From Gnetum montanum (Eukaryota > Streptophyta > Gnetopsida > Gnetales > Gnetaceae): a stretch of 64,000 nt of DNA. A program made the translations under genes and the position numbers. The stretch spans positions 22,427 through 86,426 of the forward strand of contig MNCI01005278.1 in assembly GCA_015680685.1 (NCBI GenBank), read 5' to 3'. Positions 12,976-23,919 of the stretch are shown in pieces (the stretch's first letter is position 1; each line of letters starts with the position of its first letter). Below the pieces are notes generated by a model. It had not been told where the DNA came from and made no database searches. It was given only the letters and a program-made list of their open reading frames with translations.

Positions 12976-13530
12976 TGATGGGACACGATATCGCATGGGC
13001 AATGATATCGCGTACGCGATATTGCATCATCCCCCACGATATCACGTATGCGATATCGCAGTGCGCCACCAAGTCTATAAATAAGAGGCAGCTCTCCCTT
13101 GTTTCACATCTAGGCCTAGACCATAGCAAAACTCTGGCAGTTTTCCCTCTCCAAAGATAGATTAATTTCCATGTGCCCGTAGTAGGAACTCCAAAGTAAA
13201 CGGATCTTTATTCAAGCAAACATTGTACCTGAACACAAGTTTGTGTACGGCAATAAAGACGAACTTCTTGGAAAAATCTTGCAGTGCATGGAATAGGCTA
13301 AATAGGATTTTATTTATTGTTATTTATTATTTGTCATTTAAATTCTTTATTAGTTATTAAATCTCTCTCAACCCTTCTCTCCTAGTTAAGGGCCTCAGTA
13401 TGACCACTTCGAGCACATGCATTACGCTTGGTGATCCCAACAAGGACTAGCACTTGGTAACCAAGGTTGCATCGGTTCAAGGTGTGAACGGTAAGTGGGA
13501 ACGGATGCTGATGCTAGGTTAATTAAGGCT
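12976..13530 (+). repeat. 5' LTR of the gag-protease element (cut by gap)
   Basis: Begins TGATGGGACACG and aligns with 19105-19621 at roughly nine bases in ten. A palindrome-rich array of GATATCGC units (12985-13063) sits just before the TATA box TCTATAAATAAGAGG (about 13074-13088). It has about 40 more bases of array than the 3' LTR. The last third, and the primer binding site after it, are hidden by or lost at the gap. Confidence 0.8.
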
Positions 13531-13608
13531 NNNNNNNNNNNNNNNNNNNNNNNNNNNNNNNNNNNNNNNNNNNNNNNNNNNNNNNNNNNNNNNNNNNNNN
13601 NNNNNNNN
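13531..13608. other. Assembly gap, 78 N
   Basis: A run of 78 unresolved bases inside the 5' LTR. Sequence to the right does not continue the LTR, so about 270 bp of LTR plus leader is missing from the assembly or deleted. Confidence 0.95.
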
Positions 13609-13879
13609 GCTAAGTCGAACATAGGAAATTACTCACATCGTTGGGAGCTTAAATGAACCTTAGGCTTAATTAAACAAAAATTTATATAATAGTTAAATAG
13701 CATACCGATAATACACATTGTCTTCTTCTTCTTCTCACAAGAGCATTACACCACCTAGGGATCATACTAGAAACAGTCGGCAGTCTAAAACACATAACCA
13801 AAATCCGCCAGTTCCTCAACAATACCGAGTGGTATATACTCATCCCGATGAGTACATACCAGATTTTACCTTTATCCTC

Positions 13880-16039
13880 CATCAATATGAATAGCTACGA
13901 TGGAGAGACTTGCAAGGTAACATCGTGTTACCTCCATATCGGTCAATCCCAAACATGCTTATTCATGCTCTTGCACAAATAGGCATGCAATAGCTCTATG
14001 CTGAATATGTTATAGGTGATTTCGACACGAGGGATTATCATCCCATAGCAACACAACGTATAAGGGACTCAAGGTAGGAGAGCCACCATACACTATTGAA
14101 GGGCAAAGGGGTCCTGCACGTCCTAAGTAAAATCGGAGATGGTGAACCACTTATAACGGGTTCTCTATCGAATGATGTTCCTCCTCCTAATGATGGTGAG
14201 GACGTGGGGTATCAAAACCTATGATCCACGATACACAACCCTAGTTCTGATCCCCATGAATGCCAACTGTTCACTGAGGGAACAACAACACATGACAAGG
14301 ATGGGCACTTGGATCGTCATCACGATTGGGGCCGTAGCAGCCGAAGAGAAGGTAAGAAGCATCATCATCATGATGGTTCTCCTTCTTCTTCTCCTTCATC
14401 ACACCATTCACCCTCTCCTTCCACATCTGAGCATAGCCACCAAGAACATAACAGTGAGGATAGAGGTACACAAAATGAGAGACCTCGACGAGAGAGTTGA
14501 GAGAGAGGACAAGGGCATGAACGAAGGGAAAGTAGGGAACAACGTACACATCACAGACATCATGAAAGAGATGATCATGATGAGTCCCTACTTGCAACCC
14601 AAAGTATGCTAGATATCACGGAGGCAATGAGAATACCAACAAGGCATCAAAGAGATAGTCAGATCAAGCATTTAAACATGAACAATATCCCACGCTTTGA
14701 GGGGGGATACAATGTTGATTTGCAACATCATTTACAGGCATTCCATGATGCTTGCACATTGCAGAACATAGAGAATGAGTGGCAGAAATTGAAGTTGTTT
14801 CCTAGGACACTCACAAAGGAAGCAGAGAGTTGATACCAATCCTTAGAACTAGAAACCATTAGGAGGTGGAGTACGATGTTAGAGTTATTCAATGATAAGT
14901 ATCAAACGTACTCTAGAGTGTCTAACTTGCGTAAGCAGATCCAAGGATGGAAGCAAGGAACTCATGAACCCTCGGATGCTACCATGGGCCGATACTATGC
15001 ATTGTTACATCATTGCCCGGGCCATGGTTATGCACAACGGAACCAACTTCGCCACATCATATATGGGCTAAGACATGAGACTAGGAGAACCCTTGGGACT
15101 TATGCCCAAGGGAGAATATCAGAACTTAGAGCCCATGAAATTCATTGCTTGTTCGAGCAAGTAGCTAAAGAAGAAGGTGAACTATGAAAAAGAGAGAGCG
15201 TGGAAGAATATAACCACGATCCTTCCCTTAGAAAGAAGGGAGTGAGATTTTGTGATGACGAGGATGAGTCACCACTCGAAGAGTTGGTGAATAGAAAAAC
15301 CTTGCCGATTCAAAAACTAACAACAAAAGTATTGGCTAAGGTGGATCAATTGTGGGATTCCTTAGACTCTAGACTTGAAACTGTCTTGAAAATCGTAGAG
15401 GAGTCTAAGGAGGAATGAAGTAGTGACAAAGACAAGAAAAAGCAGAGAGATTCAGGCCCTGCACATAACAAGGGTAAGGGAAAATTTGCTACCATGGATG
15501 AGGTTGTGGATTTTGACATGGACAATGACAGTGGATGTGAGATTTGCCAATATGACCATCCTAAGGGATGTTGTCCAATCATATAACATCTGCAAGAGTC
15601 TGGGGTGTATGCGCTCAACCCAAGACTTAACCAATGGCAAGCACCCCAAAGGTTACCTTATCCCCAAGGTAACCCAAGATAGTTCCACAAACCGTTAACG
15701 TACTATCCAAGTGGAACTCCACCACAACCCATCGAGCAAGATCAGCAGTGGAAATACCCACATTCATGGGGGATGCCACCACCAAGACAACAATACCCTT
15801 ACTGACAACCTAATCCTTATGGCTATTATGTGTAGCAGCTGATTTTTCCAAGTGACTCTCTGGGTCACACAACTCCCCAATGTCACTACCAAGTTCGAGA
15901 GTACTTTAGAAGGACTCCTTCTCCTCCGGGAGACACTCCACACATGTACCATCCTCCAAATCCATCAGCTTCTCTTACATCGATAGTTCCCATACCACCT
16001 GCTCCAAAAATGCAAGGGGAACTCCCCACTCAACCGTAG
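13880..16039 (+). pseudogene. Athila-like Gag, frame kept but with several stops
   Basis: Gag packages the element RNA. From 14606 the whole region stays in one reading frame with the protease. The core (14660-15190) holds NNIPRFEGGYNVD, HHLQAFHDACTLQNIENEW, LKLFPRTL and GWKQGTHEPSDA. A zinc knuckle follows, CEICQYDHPKGCC (15535-15575), one residue shorter before the His than the usual CCHC form, then a Pro/Gln/Tyr-rich tail. In-frame stops are at 14834, 15185, 15418, 15584, 15682, 15803, 15833 and 16037, with no frameshift seen over this part. The N-terminal region from about 13880 matches the Gag starts at 20465 and at 63910-64000, but its exact start is unclear. Dead as a protein. Confidence 0.75.
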
Positions 16040-16051
16040 CAACGTAACGCT

Positions 16052-16936
16052 ATGAGAGCTGTAAACATTCAACCCGCTGCTGGTTCTAAAAACCGTAAAA
16101 AGAGAAGACCTTTCTTTAGAATCAAAAGCCTAGACAAGCTCTCACAAAAACAAGTGGTTGAGTCTATGCACGCTCCTCCCACATACAAAGCTTCAGAGCT
16201 CCCTTCCATCCAACAACAAAGCTGCACACATACGGCTATGTTAACGCATACCGTTACCAATTGGATCAAGGTAGGCCACTTTCCCAGGAAACTATCTAAC
16301 CCTGGGAGTCCCCTAATTTATCTACAAGTCACTGAGAACGAACCACATAAGGCTCTTCTTGACTCAGGTTCCATAGTCAATTTAATATCACAAGAAATGT
16401 ATCAAGCCTGGAACCTGCCCCAACTCAAGAAGAGCAATATTCAACTTGAGCGGGCTGACCAGTCCATCACCATTCCCTTGGGATTGGTGGAGGACATAGT
16501 TATCATTATGTGTGGTTGGTCATACCCAACCGATTTCTTGGTGATCAAAGTTAACAACAATGAAGGGGACTTCCCAATCATAATGGGAAGGCCATGGCTA
16601 AGTACAATAGATGCGTACCTAGGGATTCGCAATCTTTCCTTGGAGATATCTAAGGTAAACATTTATGGAAAGATCAAGAAGAAGAAAGTTCCGTGCATCA
16701 CATACAATGACTTAGAGGGTGATGACATGGAGGAATGCTCAGCATCTCTTCTATGTAACCGGTGTGCCCTAGAAACACAATTACAAAGGTTCCTGTATGT
16801 AGCAACCACACAAGTAGTAGACACCCCGTGGTTGATAGCTAGTCGAAAAAGCAACCCAATATGTATGAAACAAATTGGGGGTACAACTCATGATAACAAT
16901 GAAGGCATAGACACATTGGAGTATGAGCGTCGTTGA
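16052..16936 (+). CDS. Retropepsin (aspartic protease) of the gag-protease element
   Basis: A 294-codon open frame continuing the gag frame after the stop at 16037. The catalytic site is LLDSGSIVNLIS (16354-16390), the DSG form of retroviral-type protease. The conserved later part has GRPWLSTIDAYLGI (16588-16630), which covers the flap/C-terminal region. The enzyme would cut the Gag polyprotein. The N-terminal 100 residues are basic linker (NRKKRRPFF). The first ATG at 16052 is simply the first after the stop; the natural protein would be a gag-protease fusion. Homologous protease occurs at 22985-23520, 58970-59530 and 61314-61769. It ends at 16936 with no RT following. Confidence 0.7.
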   Translation: MRAVNIQPAAGSKNRKKRRPFFRIKSLDKLSQKQVVESMHAPPTYKASELPSIQQQSCTHTAMLTHTVTNWIKVGHFPRKLSNPGSPLIYLQVTENEPHKALLDSGSIVNLISQEMYQAWNLPQLKKSNIQLERADQSITIPLGLVEDIVIIMCGWSYPTDFLVIKVNNNEGDFPIIMGRPWLSTIDAYLGIRNLSLEISKVNIYGKIKKKKVPCITYNDLEGDDMEECSASLLCNRCALETQLQRFLYVATTQVVDTPWLIASRKSNPICMKQIGGTTHDNNEGIDTLEYERR

Positions 16937-17026
16937 CTTCCACACCTTAATCTAAGAACATCAATGGGGAGAAGTTGGGCACTCCTAAGAAATTCACATA
17001 GGCACTCATTATTTTGGATCTCTCCC

Positions 17027-17046
17027 TTTCCATTCAGTCATGGGGG
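17027..17046 (+). promoter_or_regulatory. Internal copy of the polypurine-tract region
   Basis: TTTCCATTCAGTCATGGGGG here is identical to 19083-19102, the sequence that abuts the 3' LTR. A G-rich tract in this place could be a central polypurine tract or a relic of the event that removed pol. Confidence 0.6.
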
Positions 17047-17096
17047 AGATGGCCACCTATGCTAATCATTGGAGGCCCTCAGTTCTTTTTAGTTTC

Positions 17097-17305
17097 TTGT
17101 TTTACACATTTTTTTTTACAGTTTTTGTTTTACACATTTTTGTTTTACACATTTTTGTTTTTCACGTTTTTGTTTTACACATTTTTGTCTTACACATTTC
17201 TGTTTTACACCTTTTTGTTTTACACATTTTTGTTTTTCACGTTTTTGTTTTACACATTTTTTTTTTACACGTTTTTGTTTTACACATTTTTGTTTTACAA
17301 ATTTC
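17097..17305 (+). repeat. 15-bp minisatellite, about 14 copies
   Basis: Tandem units of TTTTACACATTTTTG with scattered variants (TTCACG, TACACC). A block with TTTTTCACG repeats at a spacing of 75 bp (17161 and 17236), i.e. five units. Because 15 is a multiple of three, several frames stay open as FVLHI repeats; I regard these as non-coding. It lies where pol should follow protease. Confidence 0.9.
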
Positions 17306-19082
17306 TTTAACTTTTCTTGTTTTTGTTTTGCAACATCATTATACTTTTCCATTTTTTTTGTGTGTTTGGGTGTGTGTTATCCATCTTGTAAGTTTGTCAC
17401 CCAATAAGTGTTCTTCATGATGGTATGAACTATTTTCCATTTGGTTGCTAATGTTTGGTTTTTACCCTTAAGTTACGATGTTGATACTAATGTATGTTCT
17501 TTTGATATGATAGGCAATGAGTCCACTTTATCCATTCATCCACAAGTTCTATGGTCTCTCTTAGCTTAGAAATGTACAGCTTCTTTCTAAATAAGAACTC
17601 TAATGAATCGGTGACTGGGTATTTCTCAAACTAAGGAAGGACTCAAGGCTTGAAAAGGGTGTGACTTCAGGGGAACTTGATGCATTTTTGTTGGCCATTC
17701 TCTTGGGTTGAGTTTTCTTGTCGTTCCGATGTCACTCAATTATCGGGAAGATGAGCAAATAAAAATAAGAAGTCTTTGCATGGTGTGGTTCTCACGCATA
17801 AACACATAAATAAAAAAAATTAGAAAAATTAAAAAAAAAGAGTGAAGTGAGAATTCAAAGCACACCCCTTAGACCAAATAATCACTTGGGCTACAAGCAC
17901 TGGTTATGGAACTAAAAATGTTCCCTCTAACTAAGGCCCTCCTTGCTTTCCATTCTCTCCTCATTCATTTTGTCAAAATGGTGGTGGCTCTTGGGACATG
18001 CATTCTTGTTATTCAAGGGGATGGATTAGCCAAATGCATTGATGCGAAGTCACTGGATGTGGTTGGTTTGAGGCTGGAGTTGGAATGAGATTTACCAAGT
18101 CACATTAATCATGAAACACACAAGGGGCTATACACCACCTTGTTCTTGGGATTCCATTCCATTCTCTTCTCTCCACCCTTCTCTCCATTGTTCACCTCAT
18201 TGCCGTTTGTGTCATTAGTGTATATTTTGGTGGATGCATTGTTTTCTTTTTGGTAAATTCTCGTGGTTAAGACTTTAACTCTTGTTCCAAATGACATTCC
18301 TAGAGCCTACGAACTCTTTGAATGTGGGTTTGTCAGGACATTAAGGGCATGAGCCTGCTTTGGGGAGGACCCACTAACATTCCTATTTGGTGCACCAGTT
18401 AATCTCTTTCCCCTAACATTTTCGCAATCCATTTTATTTTGTTCATTTCCATCTTGACATCCATTTCATCGATGTACTAGTTGTCTCTTTTTCTCCATCT
18501 TCTTGTTCTTTTTCTTTTTCCATTCTACCACTACCAGAGGTTCGCGATTAGTCATGGGGGTACGGAGCCCAATTTTTTTGATTTTCTCCTAGCCCCTACA
18601 CCTTCGATAGTCATCATTAATATATCTCTAGATCCATATCAGCCATACCACAACCCAACCAATGGCCCTTTTACCGAAGCAAGGTATCAATTACATTATG
18701 ATTCATTTACCCTTGCTAATATAAGATTGTGTTGTGTGTGCAGATGGTAATCATACAACAATGGAGTGGATCTGGAGGGAACATTTGGAATGGAGCGGTG
18801 CTGAAGTAGCTATGCAATGAGAAAGATCGATGGCGCGCTTACGGATGGACAAAGAAAGGCACAATCTTAGCATTGGAAGTAGCAACACTTCTTTCTCTCT
18901 CTCTTTCTTAGCTACCAACTAAGGCATGATGTCAAATGTAAAAGGTTTTCACCCTTGTTGTCATGAACACTAGTTTTGTTGTGTCTTGTAATGATGATCT
19001 GTTCACATGTCATCCCATTAGTTTCATTTGAGTCAATAATCCCATACCTTCCCGATATTATTGTAAGGAACTCGAGGACGAG
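17306..19082 (+). other. Non-coding 3' region of the gag-protease element
   Basis: No protein domain found. Parts align with 26640-27600 of the Athila-like pol element, for example 'gcatggtgtggttctca' (17777) against 'acatggtatggttctca' (26778), and the following 'caaagcacaccccttaga' segment. This shared tail shows that both elements descend from one family and that pol was removed from this one. Confidence 0.6.
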
Positions 19083-19104
19083 TTTCCATTCAGTCATGGG
19101 GGTA
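19083..19104 (+). promoter_or_regulatory. Polypurine tract before the 3' LTR
   Basis: TCAGTCATGGGGGTA directly precedes the LTR start TGATGGGACG at 19105. The G run is the likely primer for plus-strand DNA synthesis. Confidence 0.6.
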
Positions 19105-19895
19105 TGATGGGACGCAATATCGCATGGGCCACAATATCGTGTCACGATATCGCAGTGCACCGCCAAGTCTATAAATAAGAGGCGACTCTTCCTTGTTCCA
19201 AATCTAAGCCTAGACTATAGTGAAACTCTAGTAGTTTTCCCTATCCAGAGATAGATTAATTTCCATGTGCTTGCAGTAGGAACTCCAAAGTGAACGGATC
19301 TTTATTCGAGTAGACATTGTACCTAAACACAAGTTTGTGTATGGCAATAAAGACGAACTTCTTGGATAAGCCTTGTAGTGCATGGAATAGGCTAAATAGG
19401 ATTTTATTTATTGTTATTTATTATTCATCATTTAAATGCTTTATTAGTTATTAAATTTCTCTCAACCCTTCTCTCCTAGTTTAGTGCCTCAGTACGACCA
19501 CTTCGAGCACGTGCGTTACGCTTGGTGATCCCAGCAACGACTAGCGTTTGGTAACCAAGGTTGCATCGGTTCAAGGTGTGAACGGTAAGTGGGAACAGAT
19601 GTTGACACTAGGTTAATTAAGGCTTAGTTATTTAGTTAGAGTTAGTTAATTAGTCTCTTCACCCTTCACCTCAATAGCATAGGAGATAAAACAGAAAAGA
19701 CATAAAAATCATATACCTCAGACTTACTTAACCATACAACCGTGACAACTACAAGTATGTCTGGGAAGACAGCGAATGATTAACCCTAAGTGTTCCATGA
19801 GGCGTGTAGGCACTTAGTCTACGGAGTTTGACCGGATCATGCGTGCTACACTCGTATTCGTATGGTTGAGTGTAGGGGTACCTCACCACTCATCA
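19105..19895 (+). repeat. 3' LTR (family A) of the gag-protease element
   Basis: 791 bp, TGATGGGACG...CACTCATCA. The U3 has a shorter GATATCG palindrome array (19115-19153) than the 5' copy, then a TATA box, CTATAAATAAGAGG (about 19169-19182). The 3' end matches the ends of the solo LTRs at 3822 and 31530. It is followed by GTTTT, the target duplication. Confidence 0.85.
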
Positions 19896-20330
19896 GTTTT
19901 CGTTTGGGTGATCGAATGGTGTAGTCAATTGTACTAAAAAATATCAAAAAAATATCTCATCTCAGATGAATTAACTGAATCCTTATGTTGAGTGAATGAA
20001 GAAGTTAAAAGGTATAAAAGTGATCTAAAATCTTTAAAATCTTTCTAGTTTGATGTTAATTAAGCTAAGAACTTGTGAAATCAATATGGAATGTTATGGA
20101 ACCTTATATTATTGAATGAGTTGTAGTTATATATGATGTTACATGCTTTTTGAATCATGTTGGTGAGTCCCCATGACCAGTGTTATGTAGATTTTTGTAT
20201 TTCTAATTTGGTATGTACTTCTTAAATGCTTAATTACTTTAGGTAAGATGTGATATCTATAATGATGATGATGTGAAATCAATTCCTAGATTGGTGTAAG
20301 GAATAAATAACAGATTATCTTTTAGAAAAA
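19896..20330 (+). repeat. LTR-D fragment, second part
   Basis: Continues the LTR-D copy broken at 12975. It matches the reverse complement of about 6040-6460 ('tggtgtagtcaattgtacta' against 'tggtatagtcgatcatacta', then the 'gatgatgatgtgaaatc' stretch). It ends near the outer 3' edge of that LTR, directly before Athila-like gag. Confidence 0.7.
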
Positions 20331-20349
20331 ATAATAATAACATTTTATC

Positions 20350-22310
20350 AAGGCACACACTACCAAAATAATTAAGATGGCTTCTTCTCAAGGAATGATT
20401 CACCACCACCTATGAATGACTCCAACCAACAGTATGACCAAACCAAAAGAACTATTGATGAGAAATGTTGGTAGCTGAAAGTAGTCTATGCACATTCAAA
20501 TTCTTACTATTTGGACTTCACTTTCATCCTTATCAAGATGAACAACTACAAGAGAGAGATTTAGTGTTCAATATTTTGTTACCTCCTAATTGTTCTATTC
20601 CCTCAATGATCATGGCAAATCTCATGAAACTAGGACTTGAATTAGTAGGCCCAAATTATGAGGTAACAGACCATATCTCTAGAGATTATTAGTCAATGGG
20701 CACTTAGCATAGAAAACATCAATGTCTGGAGATGCATTCTGAAGCCTTCAAGGGTAAAAAGGTCTTGGTATCATTATTTCTATAGCTAAAAAAGAAGGGC
20801 CTTGAACTTCTATTAGGGCAATCTCAACATCAATATCCTCCTCCTTTCAGTCAAAAAGACATACTTCACCAATGGTTATAATCAATCTTGGTGGATAACC
20901 AGAGTGAGGGAAGAATAGGGTCCAAAACTAGGAGAACCTTAAAGTAAAGGTCTCCAAACTATTCATAAAAAAAAAAGAATAATCAAAGGATCACAGAAAA
21001 ATGATTAGTAGGCACCACACTCCTAGCCCTCCATCTTCACCATCCTCTTCATTGTCAAACTCTAAAAGGATGGACAATGGATAAGACTAAAGGAGGAATG
21101 ATTAAGATTGAGATGGAAATGATTGACGAGTCCATTGTAGTGATGGGAAAAGAGAGCATAGTCAACTACAAGAAGAAGGGGAGCATCATCAAGAATGAAG
21201 GCATAGCAAGACACATCATAGGAGACATGAACATGAATATAATGACTATGATGAATCAATGCTGGCTATAAGAAGCAAGATTAATATTTTACAAGTACTT
21301 TGAATCCCTGCTAGGCATCAAAGGGGTAGCATAATTAAATGACTTGACATGAATAATATTCCTAAATTTCAAGGAGAATATAATATTGATCCATAGAATC
21401 ATTTACGGGGCTTCCATGATGCTTGTGCCTTGTAGAATATTGAGAATGAGTGGCAAAAACTCAAACTATTCTCTAGGACACTTATCAAAGAAGCTAAAAG
21501 TTTCTACTAATCCTTGGGACTAGAATCTATTCGTAGATAGACTACAATGCTAGCATGATTTAATGATAAGTATCAAATGTACTCCAAGGTGTTCAACTTA
21601 AGAAAACAAATTCAAAGATGAAAATAAGGTAATTATGAATCCCATGATACAACCTTAGGTAGGTATTACTCTCTTTTTCATTACTACCCAGTTCATGGTT
21701 TTTCTCAAAGGGAATAACTTTACCACATAATAGATGGGCTTTACAACAAAACTAGAGAAACTCTTGGGGTTTATGCCCAAGGGAGACTTTCAAAAATAAG
21801 GGCTCATCAGATCTAAAGGCTCATCAAACAAGTGGCTAGGGAAGAAGGAGAACTGAAAAATGAAAAGGTACATAGGAGTACAATAGGAATCCTTCCATTG
21901 GTAAAAGGGAGATGTTTTTCTATGATTCTAAGGAGGAAGCACCTCTAGATGAAGCGATACAAAGGAAAACCTTGCTAATTCAAAAATCTACCATAGAAAT
22001 ATAGGCTAAGATAGATAAAATGTGGGACTCCTTTAGATGAGAACTTCCAAACTACTCTAAAAATTATGGAGAGAAAACATAGCAAGGGAATTAGGATAAA
22101 GATAAAAGAAGAAGAAAAGATACAGGCATGGACTATTATCAGCAAAAAGGTAAGGTTATGGCTATAGATGAGGTTGTAGATTTTGAAATAACTGAATAGT
22201 GATCTAGCATATGCCAATATGAATATCCCAAGGAATGTTGTCCTATAGTATCACATTTATAAAAATCTAGGTTGTATGCTTTAAATCCAAAATTAACAAA
22301 AAGGCAACCA
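20350..22310 (+). pseudogene. Athila-like Gag, strongly decayed
   Basis: The N-terminal piece (20465-20692) has NILLPPNCSIPSMIMANLMKLGLEL, matching the minus-strand Gag at the window end. The core (21330-21880) follows, including the 'FHDACAL' and 'IENEWQKLKLF' region and a GVYAQGRLSKIRAHQ-like stretch. The knuckle SICQYEYPKECC (22203-22240) has the same short spacing as the other copies. Many stops and indels. There is no LTR or primer site before it; the expected 5' LTR may be the inverted one at 11340-12030. Confidence 0.7.
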
Positions 22311-22899
22311 CCCAAGATATTGTCTTATCCACAAGGCAATTATCAATAACAATTCCACTCACCATATTATTATCCAAGTGGAACACCACCTCAACCTCAA
22401 GAACATTATCAACAATGACAAAACCCACAGTCATAGGGATTCCACCACCAAGGCAACAATATTCTTACCATCAACTAGATCCATATGGTTATTATGTCTA
22501 ACAACCTATATCTCCTTGTGGCTTTGCAAGCTATACTTCCTTCTTGCATTTCTATTATCCCCTAGAGTGTCACAGAATACCTACTCCACAAGCTAAATCT
22601 CCTTTCACTTATCCTTCTCATTATCCACAACCTTACTCTACACCTTCTAATACCACTCCTTTGCACTTGCACCACCTATGCAAAGAGAAAATCCACCACA
22701 AACGTAGCTACACAATGTAACCAGGGTTGTAAACTTACAATGAAATAACAATCTAAGTGGTTCTAAGCATAAGCCTTAAAAAAGGTCTTTCTTCAGGTCC
22801 AACAGTCCACCAAAACCCTCACAAAAATCTGTGGTTATCAATACTTCTCCCACTACTTCTGAAGCTACCAATGAGTTACCTTCAAACCAAAGATCCCAA

Positions 22900-23520
22900 A
22901 ACATTCATATTATCATGTTGATTCATGCAATTCTAGACTAGATCAAGGTAGGATACCTTCCCAAGAAAAGATCTAATCCTAGGAGTCCTCTAATTTACTT
23001 ATATATTATAGGATATGATCCATGCAAAGCTTCACTTGACTCAGGTTCTAGAGTAAACTTAATCTCTTAAGAAATGTATAAAACTTGGAACTTTCCTTTA
23101 CTCAAGAAATATAATATCAAATTAGAGCTTGCTAATCAATCCATCCCTATTCCCTTGGGATTGGTGGATGATATTATGACCACCATTTTTGGATGGCCCT
23201 ATTTAGAAAATTTCCTAGTAATCCACGTGGATAACTATAATGGGGAATTTCCTATTATCATGGTAAGGGCTTGGCTCATCATAATTGTTGCCAAGATAGG
23301 GATTGGAGACATTTCCTTGGAAATTTCTAAGCAAAATGACTTTAGAAAAATAAAGAAGAAACAAGTTTCATTCATTGCATATAGTGACACAGGATGTCAT
23401 TTCGTGCAAACAATATGGACCATGAAAAGCACATCTATGATAGTATGCAATAAGTATGCCAAAACATCCATAATTCAAAGGTTCCTATATGCAACAACCA
23501 TAAAACAAGAAGGTACTTAG
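22900..23520 (+). pseudogene. Athila-like retropepsin, decayed
   Basis: The catalytic SLDSGSRVNLIS lies at about 23032-23068, with a stop right after it. An open stretch of 148 codons (23074-23520) carries the rest: YKTWNFPLLKKYNIKLELAN, PLGLVDDIMT and FPIIMVRAWL. It is homologous to 16052-16936 and belongs to the same polyprotein as the RT downstream. Confidence 0.75.
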
Positions 23521-23919
23521 TGGCTAATAACAGATGCAAACTCTAATTCAACAATGTACATGGAACCAATAAAGCTCCTCACAAGTTCTTACATTAATAA
23601 GATGGATGAAATCAAGCAAATTCAAAACAAACTTTTCCATAAAGAAACAAAGTTGGACTGGGGAGAGTTGAAAGTACCTGAAGACTTGAAATAAGAACCC
23701 CTTGAATTAAAGTCTTTACCAACAACTCTAGAGTATGTCTTTCTTAATAATGGTAAGCCGATAATCATCAATGTCAATCTCACTAAACAACAAAAGGAAA
23801 GCTACTAAAAGTTGTGAACAAATGACCAATAGCTTTTTCTTGGTCTTATAATGAATTAACTAAAATTGATCCATGAATATTCTAGCATATGATCTATATA
23901 AACTCCATCATCAAATGAA

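Larger units (their letters stand above)
12976..19895 (+). mobile_element. Athila-like LTR element with gag and protease only
   Basis: A 6.9-kb element bounded by LTRs that start TGATGGGAC and end CTCATCA, with flanking GATTT (12971-12975) and GTTTT (19896-19900), a one-mismatch 5-bp target duplication. The internal part codes for gag and a retropepsin in one frame (about 13880-16936). It then goes straight to a non-coding 3' region; RT, RNase H and integrase are absent. A related element at 20350-27600 has all of these between the same protease and the same kind of 3' region, so this one lost pol. It resembles TR-GAG type non-autonomous elements. A 78-base gap falls in its 5' LTR. Confidence 0.8.

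Noticed and set aside
12985-13063. Repeated GATATCGC units as a possible CRISPR-like array
   Set aside because: Units are adjacent palindromes without unique spacers, and they lie in LTR U3 regions of a plant genome.
14172-14612. Open frames of 146 and 108 codons on both strands
   Set aside because: Both overlap the Athila-like gag in other frames. The gag frame has family matches, these have none.
17014-17420. Open frames of 98-126 codons made of FVLHI repeats
   Set aside because: They are the 15-bp minisatellite read in frame; no domain, and all frames are open for the same reason.
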